From: Bacteroidia bacterium
Lineage (GTDB): Bacteria > Bacteroidota > Bacteroidia > Flavobacteriales > Flavobacteriaceae
Reading direction: 5' to 3'
Length of the DNA: 52,999 bases
Assembly: GCA_030430535.1 (NCBI GenBank)
Contig: JAUIKY010000024.1
Span: 1 to 52,999 of the forward strand
Shown here: positions 17,659 to 26,440 of the stretch, piece after piece
Layout: every line of letters starts with the position of its first letter
Numbering within the stretch: position 1 is the stretch's first letter
Program-made: the position numbers and the translations under genes
The notes under the pieces: generated by a model
Told to the model about the DNA's origin: nothing
Databases searched by the model: none
What the model saw: the letters and a program-made list of their open reading frames with translations, nothing else

Positions 17659-18942
17659 ATGCAAATAATAAACAATCCGAATAAAAATACTTGGCGCGAT
17701 ATATTAAAGCGACCCACACAAACTGTTGGCGACATAGAAGGCATCGTTAACGAGGTGTTTAATGAAGTGCGAAAAAAAGGAGATGATGCGATTAAAAAAT
17801 ACACTGAAAAGTTTGATGGCATCGCTTTGGATAACAACGTGGTTACAGAAACCGAAATAAAGCAAGCTATTGCCCAAGTTCCGCAAAACCTTCAAAATGC
17901 CATAAAACAGGCTAAGCAAAATATTGAAGCCTTTCACCGTGCGCAAAAAACTCAAAAAGTAGAAGTTGAAACAACAAACGGAGTTCAATGTTGGCAGGAA
18001 AAACGGGCCATTCAAAAAGTGGGCTTGTACATTCCGGGGGGTACGGCACCCTTGTTTTCAACCGTTTTGATGTTGGCTGTTCCTGCTCAAATAGCGGGAT
18101 GTAAGGAAATCGTTTTGTGTTCGCCGCCCAATAAAAAAGGCGATTTGGCACCCGAAATTTTATTTGCAGCCCATCTTTGCGGAGTAACCAAAGTTATTAA
18201 AGTAGGCGGAATTCAAGCCATTGCCGGACTTACGTTTGGTACGGAAGTCATTCCGCAAGTGTATAAAATATTTGGTCCAGGCAACCAATTTGTTACTGTA
18301 GCTAAGCAGTTGGCAACTAAATATGGAGTAGCGATTGATATGCCAGCCGGGCCAAGCGAGCTTTTGGTCGTGGCCGATGACTCTGCCAATGCGGCTTACG
18401 TTGCATCCGATTTGTTGAGCCAAGCCGAACATGGTACCGATAGCCAAGTGATTTTGGTGTCGACTTCCAACGAGTTGATCCAAAATGTTGCAAATGAAGT
18501 TGAGGCACAATTAAATGTGTTGCCACGCAAAGCGATAGCTGAAAAAGCGATAGCCAATTCGAAGCTTATTTATGTTGATGATGACGAAGCAGCTCTCGAA
18601 ATGATAGATGAATACGGCCCCGAACACTTTATTATCTGCTGTAAAAATGAAGATTTTTATGTGAACGGAATTAGTAATGCCGGTTCGGTGTTTATTGGAA
18701 ATTACACGCCTGAGAGCGCTGGCGATTATGCTTCGGGCACTAACCATACGTTGCCAACCAATGGATTTAGTAAAGCCTATTCGGGGGTAAATTTGGATAG
18801 TTTCCAAAAGAGCATGACCTTCCAAAAAATATCAAAAGAAGGTATTTTAAATATTGGTAAAACCATCGAACTCATGGCCGAAGCCGAGGGTTTGCAGGCA
18901 CATAAAAATGCGGTTTCAATCCGTTTGAAAGATTTAAAGTAA
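17659..18942 (+). CDS. hisD: Histidinol dehydrogenase HisD
   Basis: Last two steps of the pathway: zinc- and NAD-dependent oxidation of histidinol to histidine. 427 residues, standard length. Signatures: the VGLYIPGGTAPLFSTVLM segment near 120-140, PAGPSELLVVAD, the SQAEHGTDSQV zinc/substrate region near 260, and SAGDYASGTNHTLPT. ATG start 45 bases after hisG with a repeat in the gap. Confidence 0.97.
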   Translation: MQIINNPNKNTWRDILKRPTQTVGDIEGIVNEVFNEVRKKGDDAIKKYTEKFDGIALDNNVVTETEIKQAIAQVPQNLQNAIKQAKQNIEAFHRAQKTQKVEVETTNGVQCWQEKRAIQKVGLYIPGGTAPLFSTVLMLAVPAQIAGCKEIVLCSPPNKKGDLAPEILFAAHLCGVTKVIKVGGIQAIAGLTFGTEVIPQVYKIFGPGNQFVTVAKQLATKYGVAIDMPAGPSELLVVADDSANAAYVASDLLSQAEHGTDSQVILVSTSNELIQNVANEVEAQLNVLPRKAIAEKAIANSKLIYVDDDEAALEMIDEYGPEHFIICCKNEDFYVNGISNAGSVFIGNYTPESAGDYASGTNHTLPTNGFSKAYSGVNLDSFQKSMTFQKISKEGILNIGKTIELMAEAEGLQAHKNAVSIRLKDLK

Positions 18943-18968
18943 AAGGTATTAAAATATTGAGATTTTAG

Positions 18969-18988
18969 GCCCAGCGCTGTCGAAGCCT
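18969..18988. repeat. Interspersed repeat between hisD and hisC
   Basis: GCCCAGCGCTGTCGAAGCCT, a variant of the GAGCG-TCGAAGCC element also found between hisH and hisA. The same gap later holds GGGACAGCAC (about 19038-19047), which partly complements the first copy. Confidence 0.5.
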
Positions 18989-19053
18989 TTAATGTATATA
19001 ACTATTAAGATGCTGAAATAAACCCGAAAAATTGTTGGGACAGCACTAAGGAA

Positions 19054-20106
19054 ATGAATAAATTCAATTTACAAAATATAATCCGAGAGAATGTAAAAGC
19101 CATGAAGGCTTACAGTTCTGCACGCGACGAGTATGTTTCCGATGGCTCTAAAATGATTTTTTTAGACGCTAATGAAAATCCGTTTGAAACAGGGGTTAAT
19201 CGTTATCCCGATCCGCTCCAACGTCGACTGAAAGCGGTTTTGGCAGAGCAAAAAAACATTTCCGAAGACCAAATCTTACTTGGAAATGGGAGTGATGAAG
19301 TTTTAGACTTGCTGTTCAGAGCCTTTTGCGACCCGAAAACAGACAACATTATTACTTTGCCGCCAACTTATGGCATGTACACCGTGCTTGCAAATCTAAA
19401 TGAAGTTGAAGAGCGAAAGGTGTTGCTGAATTTGGATTTCCAACCAGATGTTGATGGGATTTTAAACGTGATGGATAAGAATTCAAAGATGTTGTTTATT
19501 TGCTCACCCAACAACCCAACTGGTAACATTATCGCTTCAGATAGAATAAAACTATTATTGGAAAAATTTAATGGTTTGGTGGTGATTGATGAGGCATATA
19601 TCGATTTTTCAAATCAAGACAGTTGGATCTCAGAATTGTCAAACTACCCGAATTTAATCGTTACACAAACGCTTTCAAAAGCTTATGGTTTAGCGGGTAT
19701 TCGATTAGGTTTGTGTTACGCCTCCGCAGAAATCATTTCCATTTTGAACAAAATTAAACCGCCATATAACGTTAACGAATTAACCCAAAAAAGAGCTTTA
19801 GAGCGCATTTCAGATTTAGACGCCGTAACTTCCGAGGTAAATTCAGTGTTAAACGAACGCGGAGTACTTATTGATGCCCTAAAATCGATTAGTTTTGTGG
19901 AAACCATTTTTCCAACTGAAGCAAATTTTGTTTTGGCGAGAGTGGATGATGCTACAAAACGTTACAATCAATTGTTGAAAAAAGGCATTGTAATTAGAAA
20001 TAGAACCACCCAACCGCTTTGTGAAAACACTCTGCGTTTTACGGTGGGAACAGAGAGCGAGAATAAGGAATTGATAAAAGCGCTTTTATCAATTTCGAAA
20101 TCCTGA
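19054..20106 (+). CDS. hisC: Histidinol-phosphate aminotransferase HisC
   Basis: PLP-dependent class II aminotransferase converting imidazole-acetol phosphate to histidinol phosphate. 350 residues. DANENPF (38-44), YPDP, the SPNNPTGN loop (151-158), DEAYIDF (179-185) and the PLP lysine K209 in TLSKAYGLAGIRLG are all present. Its stop codon (20104-20106) lies inside a palindromic repeat, so the last residues may derive from repeat insertion. Confidence 0.95.
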   Translation: MNKFNLQNIIRENVKAMKAYSSARDEYVSDGSKMIFLDANENPFETGVNRYPDPLQRRLKAVLAEQKNISEDQILLGNGSDEVLDLLFRAFCDPKTDNIITLPPTYGMYTVLANLNEVEERKVLLNLDFQPDVDGILNVMDKNSKMLFICSPNNPTGNIIASDRIKLLLEKFNGLVVIDEAYIDFSNQDSWISELSNYPNLIVTQTLSKAYGLAGIRLGLCYASAEIISILNKIKPPYNVNELTQKRALERISDLDAVTSEVNSVLNERGVLIDALKSISFVETIFPTEANFVLARVDDATKRYNQLLKKGIVIRNRTTQPLCENTLRFTVGTESENKELIKALLSISKS

Positions 20107-20127
20107 ACTTGTTTCAGGAGCTTTAAC
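20100..20127. repeat. Left hairpin repeat flanking the GIY-YIG gene
   Basis: TCCTGAA-CTTGT-TTCAGGA (20101-20119) is a perfect 7-base stem with a 5-base loop, followed by GCTTTAAC. It matches the right-hand copy at 20420-20448 in stem and 3' tail. Confidence 0.6.
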
Positions 20128-20158
20128 AGGTAAATGTTGAAAATACTATTGCTATATA

Positions 20159-20416
20159 TTGTCAAATAAAAACAGAACCGTTTTGTATATAGGTTACACT
20201 GATAATTTAAAACGACGATTAAGTCAGCATGCTAAAGGAAACGGAGCACTATTTACAAAAAAGTATAGCGTAATCGAATTGATTTATTTTGAAGCTTTTA
20301 ATTCCATAAAGGAAGCCAAAAATAGAGAAAGACAGTTAAAGAATTGGCATAAAGAATGGAAGTGGAATCTTGTAAAAGAAACTAATCCAAATTTAGAAAC
20401 AATAATTATAAATTAA
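20159..20416 (+). CDS. GIY-YIG nuclease-domain protein, N-terminus frameshifted
   Basis: 85-residue single-domain GIY-YIG protein if started at the TTG (20159). The second half of the signature ([17 protein letters not shown]), the FTKKYS segment and the catalytic E in [12 protein letters not shown] are intact. The first strand (normally Y-V-Y-I-L) is encoded just upstream, [13 protein letters not shown] from 20141, but is preceded in frame by TGA. An ATG at 20134 starts in another frame and would join it if one A were missing from the AAAA run at 20140-20143. So either this is a one-base frameshift (mutation or sequencing error) or a truncated start is used. It sits alone between hisC and hisB, flanked by matching hairpins, and has no role in histidine synthesis; it looks like an insertion. 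Confidence 0.7.
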   Translation: MSNKNRTVLYIGYTDNLKRRLSQHAKGNGALFTKKYSVIELIYFEAFNSIKEAKNRERQLKNWHKEWKWNLVKETNPNLETIIIN

Positions 20417-20419
20417 AAG

Positions 20420-20448
20420 ATCCTGAAATAAATTCAGGGTTGCTTAAC
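20420..20448. repeat. Right hairpin repeat flanking the GIY-YIG gene
   Basis: CCTGAA-ATAAA-TTCAGG with tail GTTGCTTAAC. Same stem sequence and loop length as the copy at 20100-20127; the two are direct repeats around the GIY-YIG ORF, ending 10 bases before hisB. Confidence 0.6.
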
Positions 20449-20457
20449 AAGTTAAGC

Positions 20458-21594
20458 ATGAAAAAAGTACTATTTATAGATCGCGACGGCACACTAGTTT
20501 TAGAGCCCCCAGTAGATTACCAATTGGATAACCTGGAAAAATTGGAGTTCTACCCCAAAGTGTTTCAGTATATGGCAAAAATAGCCAACGAATTGGATTT
20601 TGAACTCGTTATGGTGACCAATCAAGATGGGTTGGGAACCGACTCATTTCCAGAAGATACCTTTTGGCCGGCGCAAAATAAAATCATCAATGCTTTTGAA
20701 AAGGAAGGCGTGGTTTTTTCGGAAGTGTGTATTGATAAAACATTCCCGCATGAAAATGCCCCAACGCGTAAACCTAGAACAGGGTTGCTCACCAAATATT
20801 TTTCAGAAGAGTATGATTTGGAAAATTCGTTTGTTTTAGGTGACCGAATTACCGATATGGAATTGGCCAAAAATTTAGGGGCAAAAGGTATTTATTTATC
20901 TGAAAATCCAGAATTGGGCGCCGATGAAATTGAAACTTCCAAACAGGATATCCTGGATTGCATCGCTTTAACAAGTACCGATTGGGCTGAAATTTATGAG
21001 TTTTTAAAGCTTAAAGATAGAGTTGAAGAAATAACCCGCAATACTAATGAAACCCAGATATATATAAAATTAAATTTAGATGGATCGGGCAAGAATGATA
21101 TTGATACCGGATTATCATTCTTCGATCACATGCTTGATCAAATTGGTCGACATGGCGCGATGGATTTAACCATTAAAGTTAATGGCGATTTAGAGGTAGA
21201 CGAACACCATACTATTGAAGATACAATGATTGCTTTGGGTGAATTGTTCAACAAAGCTTTAGGAAATAAATTAGGTATAGAGCGTTATGGATTCTGTTTG
21301 CCGATGGACGACTGTTTGGCACAAGTGGCAGTAGATTTTGGAGGACGCAATTGGCTGGAATGGGATGCCGAATTTAAGCGCGAAAAAATTGGTGACATGC
21401 CCACCGAAATGTTTTTCCATTTGTTTAAATCGTTTACTGATGGGGCCAAGTGCAACCTAAACATAAAAGCTGAAGGTGTAAACGAGCATCACAAAATAGA
21501 GGGTATATTTAAAGCCTTTGCCAAAGCCATGAAAATGGCTGTAAAGCGTGATGCCAACAAAATGTTTTTGCCGTCAACTAAAGGGATGTTATAA
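20458..21594 (+). CDS. hisB: Bifunctional histidinol-phosphatase / imidazoleglycerol-phosphate dehydratase HisB
   Basis: 378 residues. The N-terminal HAD-type phosphatase has the nucleophile pair D8/D10 in FIDRDGTLV and [12 protein letters not shown]; the C-terminal dehydratase (from about 188) has [24 protein letters not shown] and NEHHKIEG, whose His and Glu bind the two Mn ions. The ATG at 20458 is chosen over an in-frame TTG 18 bases upstream because [12 protein letters not shown] is the family start and the extension lies in the flanking repeat. Confidence 0.95.
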   Translation: MKKVLFIDRDGTLVLEPPVDYQLDNLEKLEFYPKVFQYMAKIANELDFELVMVTNQDGLGTDSFPEDTFWPAQNKIINAFEKEGVVFSEVCIDKTFPHENAPTRKPRTGLLTKYFSEEYDLENSFVLGDRITDMELAKNLGAKGIYLSENPELGADEIETSKQDILDCIALTSTDWAEIYEFLKLKDRVEEITRNTNETQIYIKLNLDGSGKNDIDTGLSFFDHMLDQIGRHGAMDLTIKVNGDLEVDEHHTIEDTMIALGELFNKALGNKLGIERYGFCLPMDDCLAQVAVDFGGRNWLEWDAEFKREKIGDMPTEMFFHLFKSFTDGAKCNLNIKAEGVNEHHKIEGIFKAFAKAMKMAVKRDANKMFLPSTKGML

Positions 21595-21625
21595 ATCTCA
21601 AAACATAATTTTAAGAACATATATT

Positions 21626-22207
21626 TTGAATATTGTAATTATTGATTACGGAGCGGGAAACATCAAAAGTATTCAATTCGCTTTTAAGCGATTGGGAGTT
21701 GATGCGGTATTGTCCAATAATCCGGAAGAAATAAAATCGGCTGACAAAGTTGTTTTTCCTGGTGTGGGCGAGGCCAGTTCGGCCATGAAAATGCTAAAGG
21801 AAAGTGGCTTGGATACACTAATCCCGACCTTAAAGCAGCCTGTTTTGGGCATTTGTTTGGGCATGCAGTTATTGTGCAAACATACCGAAGAAGGTGATAC
21901 TGATGGTTTAGGTATTTTTCAAACCAACGTTAAACGCTTTTCAAATGATGTAAAAGTACCTCAAATGGGCTGGAACGTTATTAAGGAATTAAAATCTGAT
22001 TTGTTTAAAGGCATTAACGAAAACGAATTCATGTATTTGGTGCACAGTTATTACGCTGAACATTGCGAAGAAACCATAGCCAAAACCGATTATGGTATTA
22101 ATTACGCTTCGGCATTACAGCACAATAATTTTTATGGTGTGCAATTTCATCCAGAAAAAAGCAGCACAGCCGGAGCAAAAATATTAGAGAACTTTTTGGC
22201 GCTTTAA
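21626..22207 (+). CDS. hisH: Imidazole glycerol phosphate synthase, glutaminase subunit HisH
   Basis: Class I glutamine amidotransferase that delivers ammonia to HisF. 193 residues from the TTG at 21626, giving the family start MNIVIIDYGAGNIKS; the open frame extends upstream into hisB but is not coding there. Catalytic triad C77 (GICLGMQ), H175 and E177 (FHPEKS). PGVGEASSAM forms the oxyanion-strand region. Confidence 0.95.
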   Translation: MNIVIIDYGAGNIKSIQFAFKRLGVDAVLSNNPEEIKSADKVVFPGVGEASSAMKMLKESGLDTLIPTLKQPVLGICLGMQLLCKHTEEGDTDGLGIFQTNVKRFSNDVKVPQMGWNVIKELKSDLFKGINENEFMYLVHSYYAEHCEETIAKTDYGINYASALQHNNFYGVQFHPEKSSTAGAKILENFLAL

Positions 22208-22218
22208 CGTCATTAAAT

Positions 22219-22244
22219 GTCAGGCTGAGCGCAATCGAAGCCTT
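22219..22244. repeat. Interspersed repeat between hisH and hisA
   Basis: GTCAGGCTGAGCGCAATCGA followed by AGCCTT. Same element type as at 18969-18988 and, more loosely, 17615-17641. Confidence 0.55.
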
Positions 22245-22302
22245 GATTCAGAATTGCATAACAATAACTAGGAAAAACTAGTTTGACGAGATAAGAAACT
22301 AT

Positions 22303-23034
22303 ATGAGAATAATACCAGCCATCGATATTATTGACGGAAAATGCGTCCGACTAACAAAAGGTGACTACGACACCAAAAAAGTATATAATGAAAACCCCTT
22401 AGAGGTAGCCAAAATGTTTGAAGGCGCGGGCATTCAATATTTACATTTAGTGGATTTGGATGGTGCCAAAGCGCAGCATATTGTCAATTACAAAGTTTTA
22501 GAGCAGATAGCTACAAAAACTAAATTAAAGATTGACTTTGGTGGCGGATTAAAAGCCAATGAAGATTTGCACATTGCATTCAATTCTGGCGCACGACAAA
22601 TTACAGGCGGTAGTATCGCTGTAAAAGACCCCAAAACTTTTGAGGGTTGGCTAAACAAATACGGTAGTGAAAAAATAATCCTCGGGGCCGATTGTAACAA
22701 TGGAAAAATAGCTATTAGTGGTTGGCAGGAAGAGAGTTCGTTGGAGTTGATTCCGTTTATAAAAGGATTTCAGAAAAAAGGCATACAATATGTAATCTGT
22801 ACTGATATTTCAAAAGATGGGATGCTTCAAGGGCCGTCGGTTGAACTTTATAAACAAATCCTTTCAGAGTGCAGCAGTAACAGTAAACAATCTATAAAAC
22901 TGATTGCATCAGGCGGTATTTCCCATATTGATGAGATACCTGTTTTGAAAGAAATGGGCTGTGAGGGCGTGATTATCGGTAAGGCAATTTACGAGAATAA
23001 AATCAGTTTAAAGCAATTAGAAAAATTTGTCTAG
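22303..23034 (+). CDS. hisA: ProFAR isomerase HisA
   Basis: Amadori isomerase of the histidine pathway with a (beta/alpha)8 barrel, 243 residues. Catalytic D8 in [14 protein letters not shown]; the second acid is in [15 protein letters not shown] near 170; phosphate-binding loops DFGGGLK and ASGGISH. ATG start 95 bases after hisH with a repeat in the gap. Confidence 0.95.
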   Translation: MRIIPAIDIIDGKCVRLTKGDYDTKKVYNENPLEVAKMFEGAGIQYLHLVDLDGAKAQHIVNYKVLEQIATKTKLKIDFGGGLKANEDLHIAFNSGARQITGGSIAVKDPKTFEGWLNKYGSEKIILGADCNNGKIAISGWQEESSLELIPFIKGFQKKGIQYVICTDISKDGMLQGPSVELYKQILSECSSNSKQSIKLIASGGISHIDEIPVLKEMGCEGVIIGKAIYENKISLKQLEKFV

Positions 23035-23127
23035 AGACTTGTTTTTCTATTTCCACGAAGGAGAAAATCCAATAAAATTTAAAAGTTAAGATTTCTGCTG
23101 TTGCGGAAGTAAAAAAAAGAATTTTGA

Positions 23128-23883
23128 ATGTTAACAAAACGAATCATACCTTGTTTGGATATTAAAAACGGACGCACCGTAAAAGGCGTTAATTTCGTCG
23201 ATTTACGTGATGCTGGAGACCCTGTGGAATTGGCTAAGCAATATGCCGAAGTTGGTGCCGATGAACTGGTGTTTTTGGATATTTCGGCCACCATTGAGGG
23301 GCGTGCTACGACTTTAGATATGGTTTTGCGTGTGGCTGAACAGGTGAATATTCCATTTACGGTGGGCGGCGGAATTTCGAGTGTGGAGCATGTTGACGAT
23401 TTATTACAATGTGGAGCCGATAAAGTATCAATTAATTCCTCGGCAGTAAAACGCCCGGAATTGGTTAACGAACTGGCCGATAAATTTGGAAGTCAATGTG
23501 TAGTTGTTGCTATCGATGCCAAACAAGTTGATGGAAACTGGAAAGTCCATTTAGCTGGTGGAACCATTCCCACCGAAATCGATTTGTTCGAATGGGCAAA
23601 GGAAGTTGAAGAACGGGGCGCGGGTGAAATTTTGTTTACCAGTATGGATCACGATGGCACAAAAAATGGATTTGCTAATGAAGCCTTAGCCAAGTTGTCC
23701 GATGAGTTAAATATTCCTATTATTGCATCGGGTGGAGCCGGTAACGTTCAGCATTTTGCCGATACTTTTATTAAAGGAAAAGCCGATGCTGCATTGGCTG
23801 CTAGTGTGTTTCATTTTGGTGAAATACCCATCCCTGAACTGAAAAGAGAGTTAAAGAAATATAAAATAGAAGTGCGATTATAA
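23128..23883 (+). CDS. hisF: Imidazole glycerol phosphate synthase, cyclase subunit HisF
   Basis: Barrel enzyme paralogous to HisA that closes the imidazole ring using ammonia from HisH. 251 residues. Catalytic D11 ([10 protein letters not shown]) and D130 (VVAIDAK), phosphate loops VGGGISS and ASGGAGN, and the [10 protein letters not shown] segment. Its stop codon lies at the first bases of a G/C-rich repeat. Confidence 0.97.
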   Translation: MLTKRIIPCLDIKNGRTVKGVNFVDLRDAGDPVELAKQYAEVGADELVFLDISATIEGRATTLDMVLRVAEQVNIPFTVGGGISSVEHVDDLLQCGADKVSINSSAVKRPELVNELADKFGSQCVVVAIDAKQVDGNWKVHLAGGTIPTEIDLFEWAKEVEERGAGEILFTSMDHDGTKNGFANEALAKLSDELNIPIIASGGAGNVQHFADTFIKGKADAALAASVFHFGEIPIPELKRELKKYKIEVRL

Positions 23884-23911
23884 AGCCCCCTAACCCCCGA
23901 AGGGGGAATTT
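23881..23911. repeat. G/C-rich interspersed repeat, left copy
   Basis: TAAAGCCCCCTAACCCCCGA followed by AGGGGGAATTT, immediately after hisF and including its stop codon. An inverted, slightly different copy lies 89 bases downstream inside hisIE. Confidence 0.65.
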
Positions 23912-23967
23912 AACCCCATTGCAGGAATAGCAAATGGAGTATAATTTTACACTTGCAAAAAAAAAAA

Positions 23968-24597
23968 ATGAATAACAAAAATACCTTTAAAACGCTTATT
24001 TCTCCCCCTTGGGGGGAGTTAGAGGGGGCTTTAGTGCCCGCAATCATTCAAGATGCCAGCACGAAAAATGTTTTGATGTTGGGTTATATGAATGAGGAGG
24101 CTTACCAAAAAACATTGGAGACCCAAAAGGTTACTTTTTACAGTAGAAGTAAAAAGCGCCTATGGACTAAAGGTGAAGAAAGCGGGAATTTTTTAAACCT
24201 AGTCGATATAAAAAACGACTGCGACAACGATACGCTCTTGGTACGTGTTAATCCTGTTGGGCCTACCTGCCACAAAGGTACCGATAATTGCTGGGGTGAA
24301 GACAATAAAGCTTCTTACGGATTCTTTTCTACTTTAGAAGACGTGATTGCAGAACGCGTAGCCAATAAAGACACCAACAAATCTTATGTAGCGAGCTTAT
24401 TTTCAAAAGGCATCAACAAAGTGGCCCAAAAAGTAGGCGAGGAAGCTGTTGAAACCGTTATTGAGGCCATGGACAATAATGATGAATTGTTCCTTTATGA
24501 ATCGGCCGATTTATTGTTTCACTACTTAATGCTGCTTCAGGCCAAAGGGTTCACCCTAAAAGATATTGAAAAGGAATTGCAAGGGAGGCACAAGTAA
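23968..24597 (+). CDS. hisI: Bifunctional phosphoribosyl-AMP cyclohydrolase / phosphoribosyl-ATP pyrophosphatase HisIE
   Basis: Catalyses steps 2 and 3 of histidine synthesis; 209 residues. HisI domain: LVPAIIQD, VLMLGYMNEEAYQKT, SRSKKRLWTKGEESGN, and the metal site NDCDNDT plus GPTCHKGTDNCW. HisE domain: SYVASLFSKGINKVAQKVGEEAVETVIEA is split across the second half with ADLLFHYLMLL. The ATG at 23968 is preferred to an in-frame TTG at 23953, which lies before a run of 12 A. Residues 12-22 (SPPWGELEGAL) are encoded by an interspersed repeat and are not part of the family; the conserved protein begins right after them. Confidence 0.93.
   Translation: MNNKNTFKTLISPPWGELEGALVPAIIQDASTKNVLMLGYMNEEAYQKTLETQKVTFYSRSKKRLWTKGEESGNFLNLVDIKNDCDNDTLLVRVNPVGPTCHKGTDNCWGEDNKASYGFFSTLEDVIAERVANKDTNKSYVASLFSKGINKVAQKVGEEAVETVIEAMDNNDELFLYESADLLFHYLMLLQAKGFTLKDIEKELQGRHK
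24000..24033. repeat. G/C-rich interspersed repeat, right copy inside hisIE
   Basis: TTCTCCCCCTTGGGGGGAGT followed by TAGAGGGGGCTTTA. It is an inverted relative of 23881-23911 and also self-complementary (CTCCCCC/GGGGGAG). It is read in frame by hisIE. Confidence 0.7.
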
Positions 24598-24612
24598 AAC
24601 CGTTGTTCTGTT

Positions 24613-25392
24613 TTGAATAAAAAGTTTTTCTACTTAATCAATATCCAATATTTGGGCTACCGTTTTCATGGGTGGCAAAAACAGCCCGATGTAAAAACTT
24701 TGCATCTCATGGTAGATCGCACCATGAATTATGTTTTGGAAGGGAAGCCTTTTAAAACCTTGACTTCTGGAAGGACCGATGCTATGGTGTCTGCCGAACA
24801 AGCCGCCTTCGAATTGTTTTTGGAAGAACCCATTGAAGACCAAGAGTACTTCCTAAAATGGTTCAACTACAATCTTCCACAGGATATCCGGGCGTTGAAT
24901 ATTAAAGAAGTCGACAAGAAATTCAACATCATCAACCACTCAAAAGTAAAGGAATATCTGTATTTGTTTACCCATGGCGAAAAATGCCATCCGTTTTGTG
25001 CGCCCATCATGACCACTATTTTGGATGAGTTGGATGTGGATATCATGAAACAAGGCGCCAAATTATTCGAGGGCGAACACTACCTAAAATCGTATTGCTA
25101 TAAACCTTCAGAAACAGGTGTTTATAATAGAAAAATATTGACCTGCGAAATTGTTGAAAACACCCTTTATACCGCTAATTATTTTCCTGAAAAATCGTAT
25201 TTATTACGTGTTAGGGGCAAAGGGTTTATGCGCAACCAAATCCGATTGATGATGGGCACGCTCATTGATTTGGGCAAAGGTAAACTTTCGTTGAACGATA
25301 TCGAAACTAGTTTGCAGCCCGATAGCAACGTAAAAATGAATTATATTGCACCCGCTTCCGGGTTGATTTTGAATAAAATCGATTTCGAATAA
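24613..25392 (+). CDS. TruA-family pseudouridine synthase, divergent
   Basis: 259 residues, TruA-like fold: LINIQYLGYRFHGWQKQP at the N-terminus, the catalytic Asp D56 in SGRTDAMVSAEQ, VKEYLYLF near 120, and RGKGFMRNQIRLMMG near 200. TruA makes pseudouridine at tRNA positions 38-40. Here the family motif GRTDAGVHA reads GRTDAMVSA, so this is probably a paralogue rather than the main TruA; target RNA unknown. TTG start at 24613, 15 bases after hisIE, so it may be co-transcribed with the his operon. Confidence 0.8.
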   Translation: MNKKFFYLINIQYLGYRFHGWQKQPDVKTLHLMVDRTMNYVLEGKPFKTLTSGRTDAMVSAEQAAFELFLEEPIEDQEYFLKWFNYNLPQDIRALNIKEVDKKFNIINHSKVKEYLYLFTHGEKCHPFCAPIMTTILDELDVDIMKQGAKLFEGEHYLKSYCYKPSETGVYNRKILTCEIVENTLYTANYFPEKSYLLRVRGKGFMRNQIRLMMGTLIDLGKGKLSLNDIETSLQPDSNVKMNYIAPASGLILNKIDFE

Positions 25393-25561
25393 AGTATTTT
25401 TTCTGCTTAATTCATCCTTAAAACTTTTAACAAACCCGCTTTTTGTTAACATAATTTTATGTTAATGCTGTTTGCTGTGGGTTAAAACCTGTTAAAGCAC
25501 TTGACTTTTTTGTGCCATCCTTCATAGTTTGATAATAGAAAAATTAAAAAATCAAAATATT

Positions 25562-26068
25562 ATGAACTATTTGAATATGAAAGATGAAGAACTGTTAAAA
25601 GTGGTTGTTGAGCTGAACATATTGTTGGCCGATTACCATGTTTACTATCAAAAATTAAGAAGCAACCATTGGAACATTCTGGGGAAAAACTTCTTCGACT
25701 TACATTTAAAATTTGAAGAATTGTACAATGATGCCAAAGTAAAAATCGATGAAATTGCCGAACGCATCTTAACCCTAAGATACCATCCTATGAGTAAATT
25801 GGAGGATTACTTGAAGGTATCGTCCATCACCGAGGAGGTTCCATTGAAGTCGGATACCGATATGATTACCGAAACTTTGAAGGATCATAAGAAACTGTTA
25901 AAACAAATGTCGAAAGTTGTCGATGTGGCCAATAGTGTATCAGACGAAGGTACTGTCGATTTAATTGGAGCCTACATCAGGGAATTGGAAAAATACAGTT
26001 GGATGCTCGATGCCTGGAGTAAGGACACTTCAGCAACTCTAAAAGAAAATGTAGTGGAAATGTCTTAA
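25562..26068 (+). CDS. Dps-family DNA-protecting ferritin
   Basis: Miniferritin that oxidises Fe(II) with peroxide and stores iron; forms a 12-mer in the cytoplasm. 168 residues from the ATG at 25562; the open frame reaches 25529 but MNYLNMKDEELL is the better start. The intersubunit ferroxidase ligands are visible: H in SNHWNILG, and D and E within the IDEIAERI region; LHLKFEELYND is the conserved helix. A possible promoter with TTG at 25502-25504 and TAGTTTG near 25528 lies just upstream. Stands alone, as expected for a stress gene. Confidence 0.92.
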   Translation: MNYLNMKDEELLKVVVELNILLADYHVYYQKLRSNHWNILGKNFFDLHLKFEELYNDAKVKIDEIAERILTLRYHPMSKLEDYLKVSSITEEVPLKSDTDMITETLKDHKKLLKQMSKVVDVANSVSDEGTVDLIGAYIRELEKYSWMLDAWSKDTSATLKENVVEMS

Positions 26069-26168
26069 ATGTAAGCAATGTTGAAATGAGTTCGTATTTG
26101 TTTCGAATAGAGCAAATTGAAATGTCGAAACTCAGTAAATTGGACTAATAATTTTAAAATCAAGAATT

Positions 26169-26393
26169 ATGAAAAATACAATAATCAGCTTAATTTTCTT
26201 TTTCATTTTGTCAACGGTTTTTGTTGGTTGTAGAAATGAAAAGAAAACAGCAGACGAAAAAATAGAAAGCGCCATTGAAGAAGTTCAAACAGAGGTAGAA
26301 GAAAACTCTGAAGAAGTTTCAGACGATGTGCAGGATGCCCTTGAAGATGTTCAGGATGAAATCGACGAGGTAAAGGAAGAGTCTAAAAAATAA
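26169..26393 (+). CDS. Small acidic lipoprotein
   Basis: 74 residues. A type II signal peptide (IISLIFFFILSTVFVGC) with lipobox FVGC puts the lipidated Cys near residue 21; the mature part is almost all Glu, Asp, Lys, Val and Ala in a heptad-like pattern (EEVSDDVQDALEDVQDEIDE), probably a single amphipathic or coiled-coil helix. Function unknown. It sits between dps and another secreted protein of unknown function. Confidence 0.75.
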   Translation: MKNTIISLIFFFILSTVFVGCRNEKKTADEKIESAIEEVQTEVEENSEEVSDDVQDALEDVQDEIDEVKEESKK

Positions 26394-26440
26394 GTTTTAG
26401 TTCAACACCCATAAAATGTTTAACACTAAAAAATCAAGAG

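Noticed and set aside
23957-23968. Run of 12 A before hisIE as a phase-variable switch
   Set aside because: It lies upstream of the preferred ATG, so length changes would not shift the reading frame.
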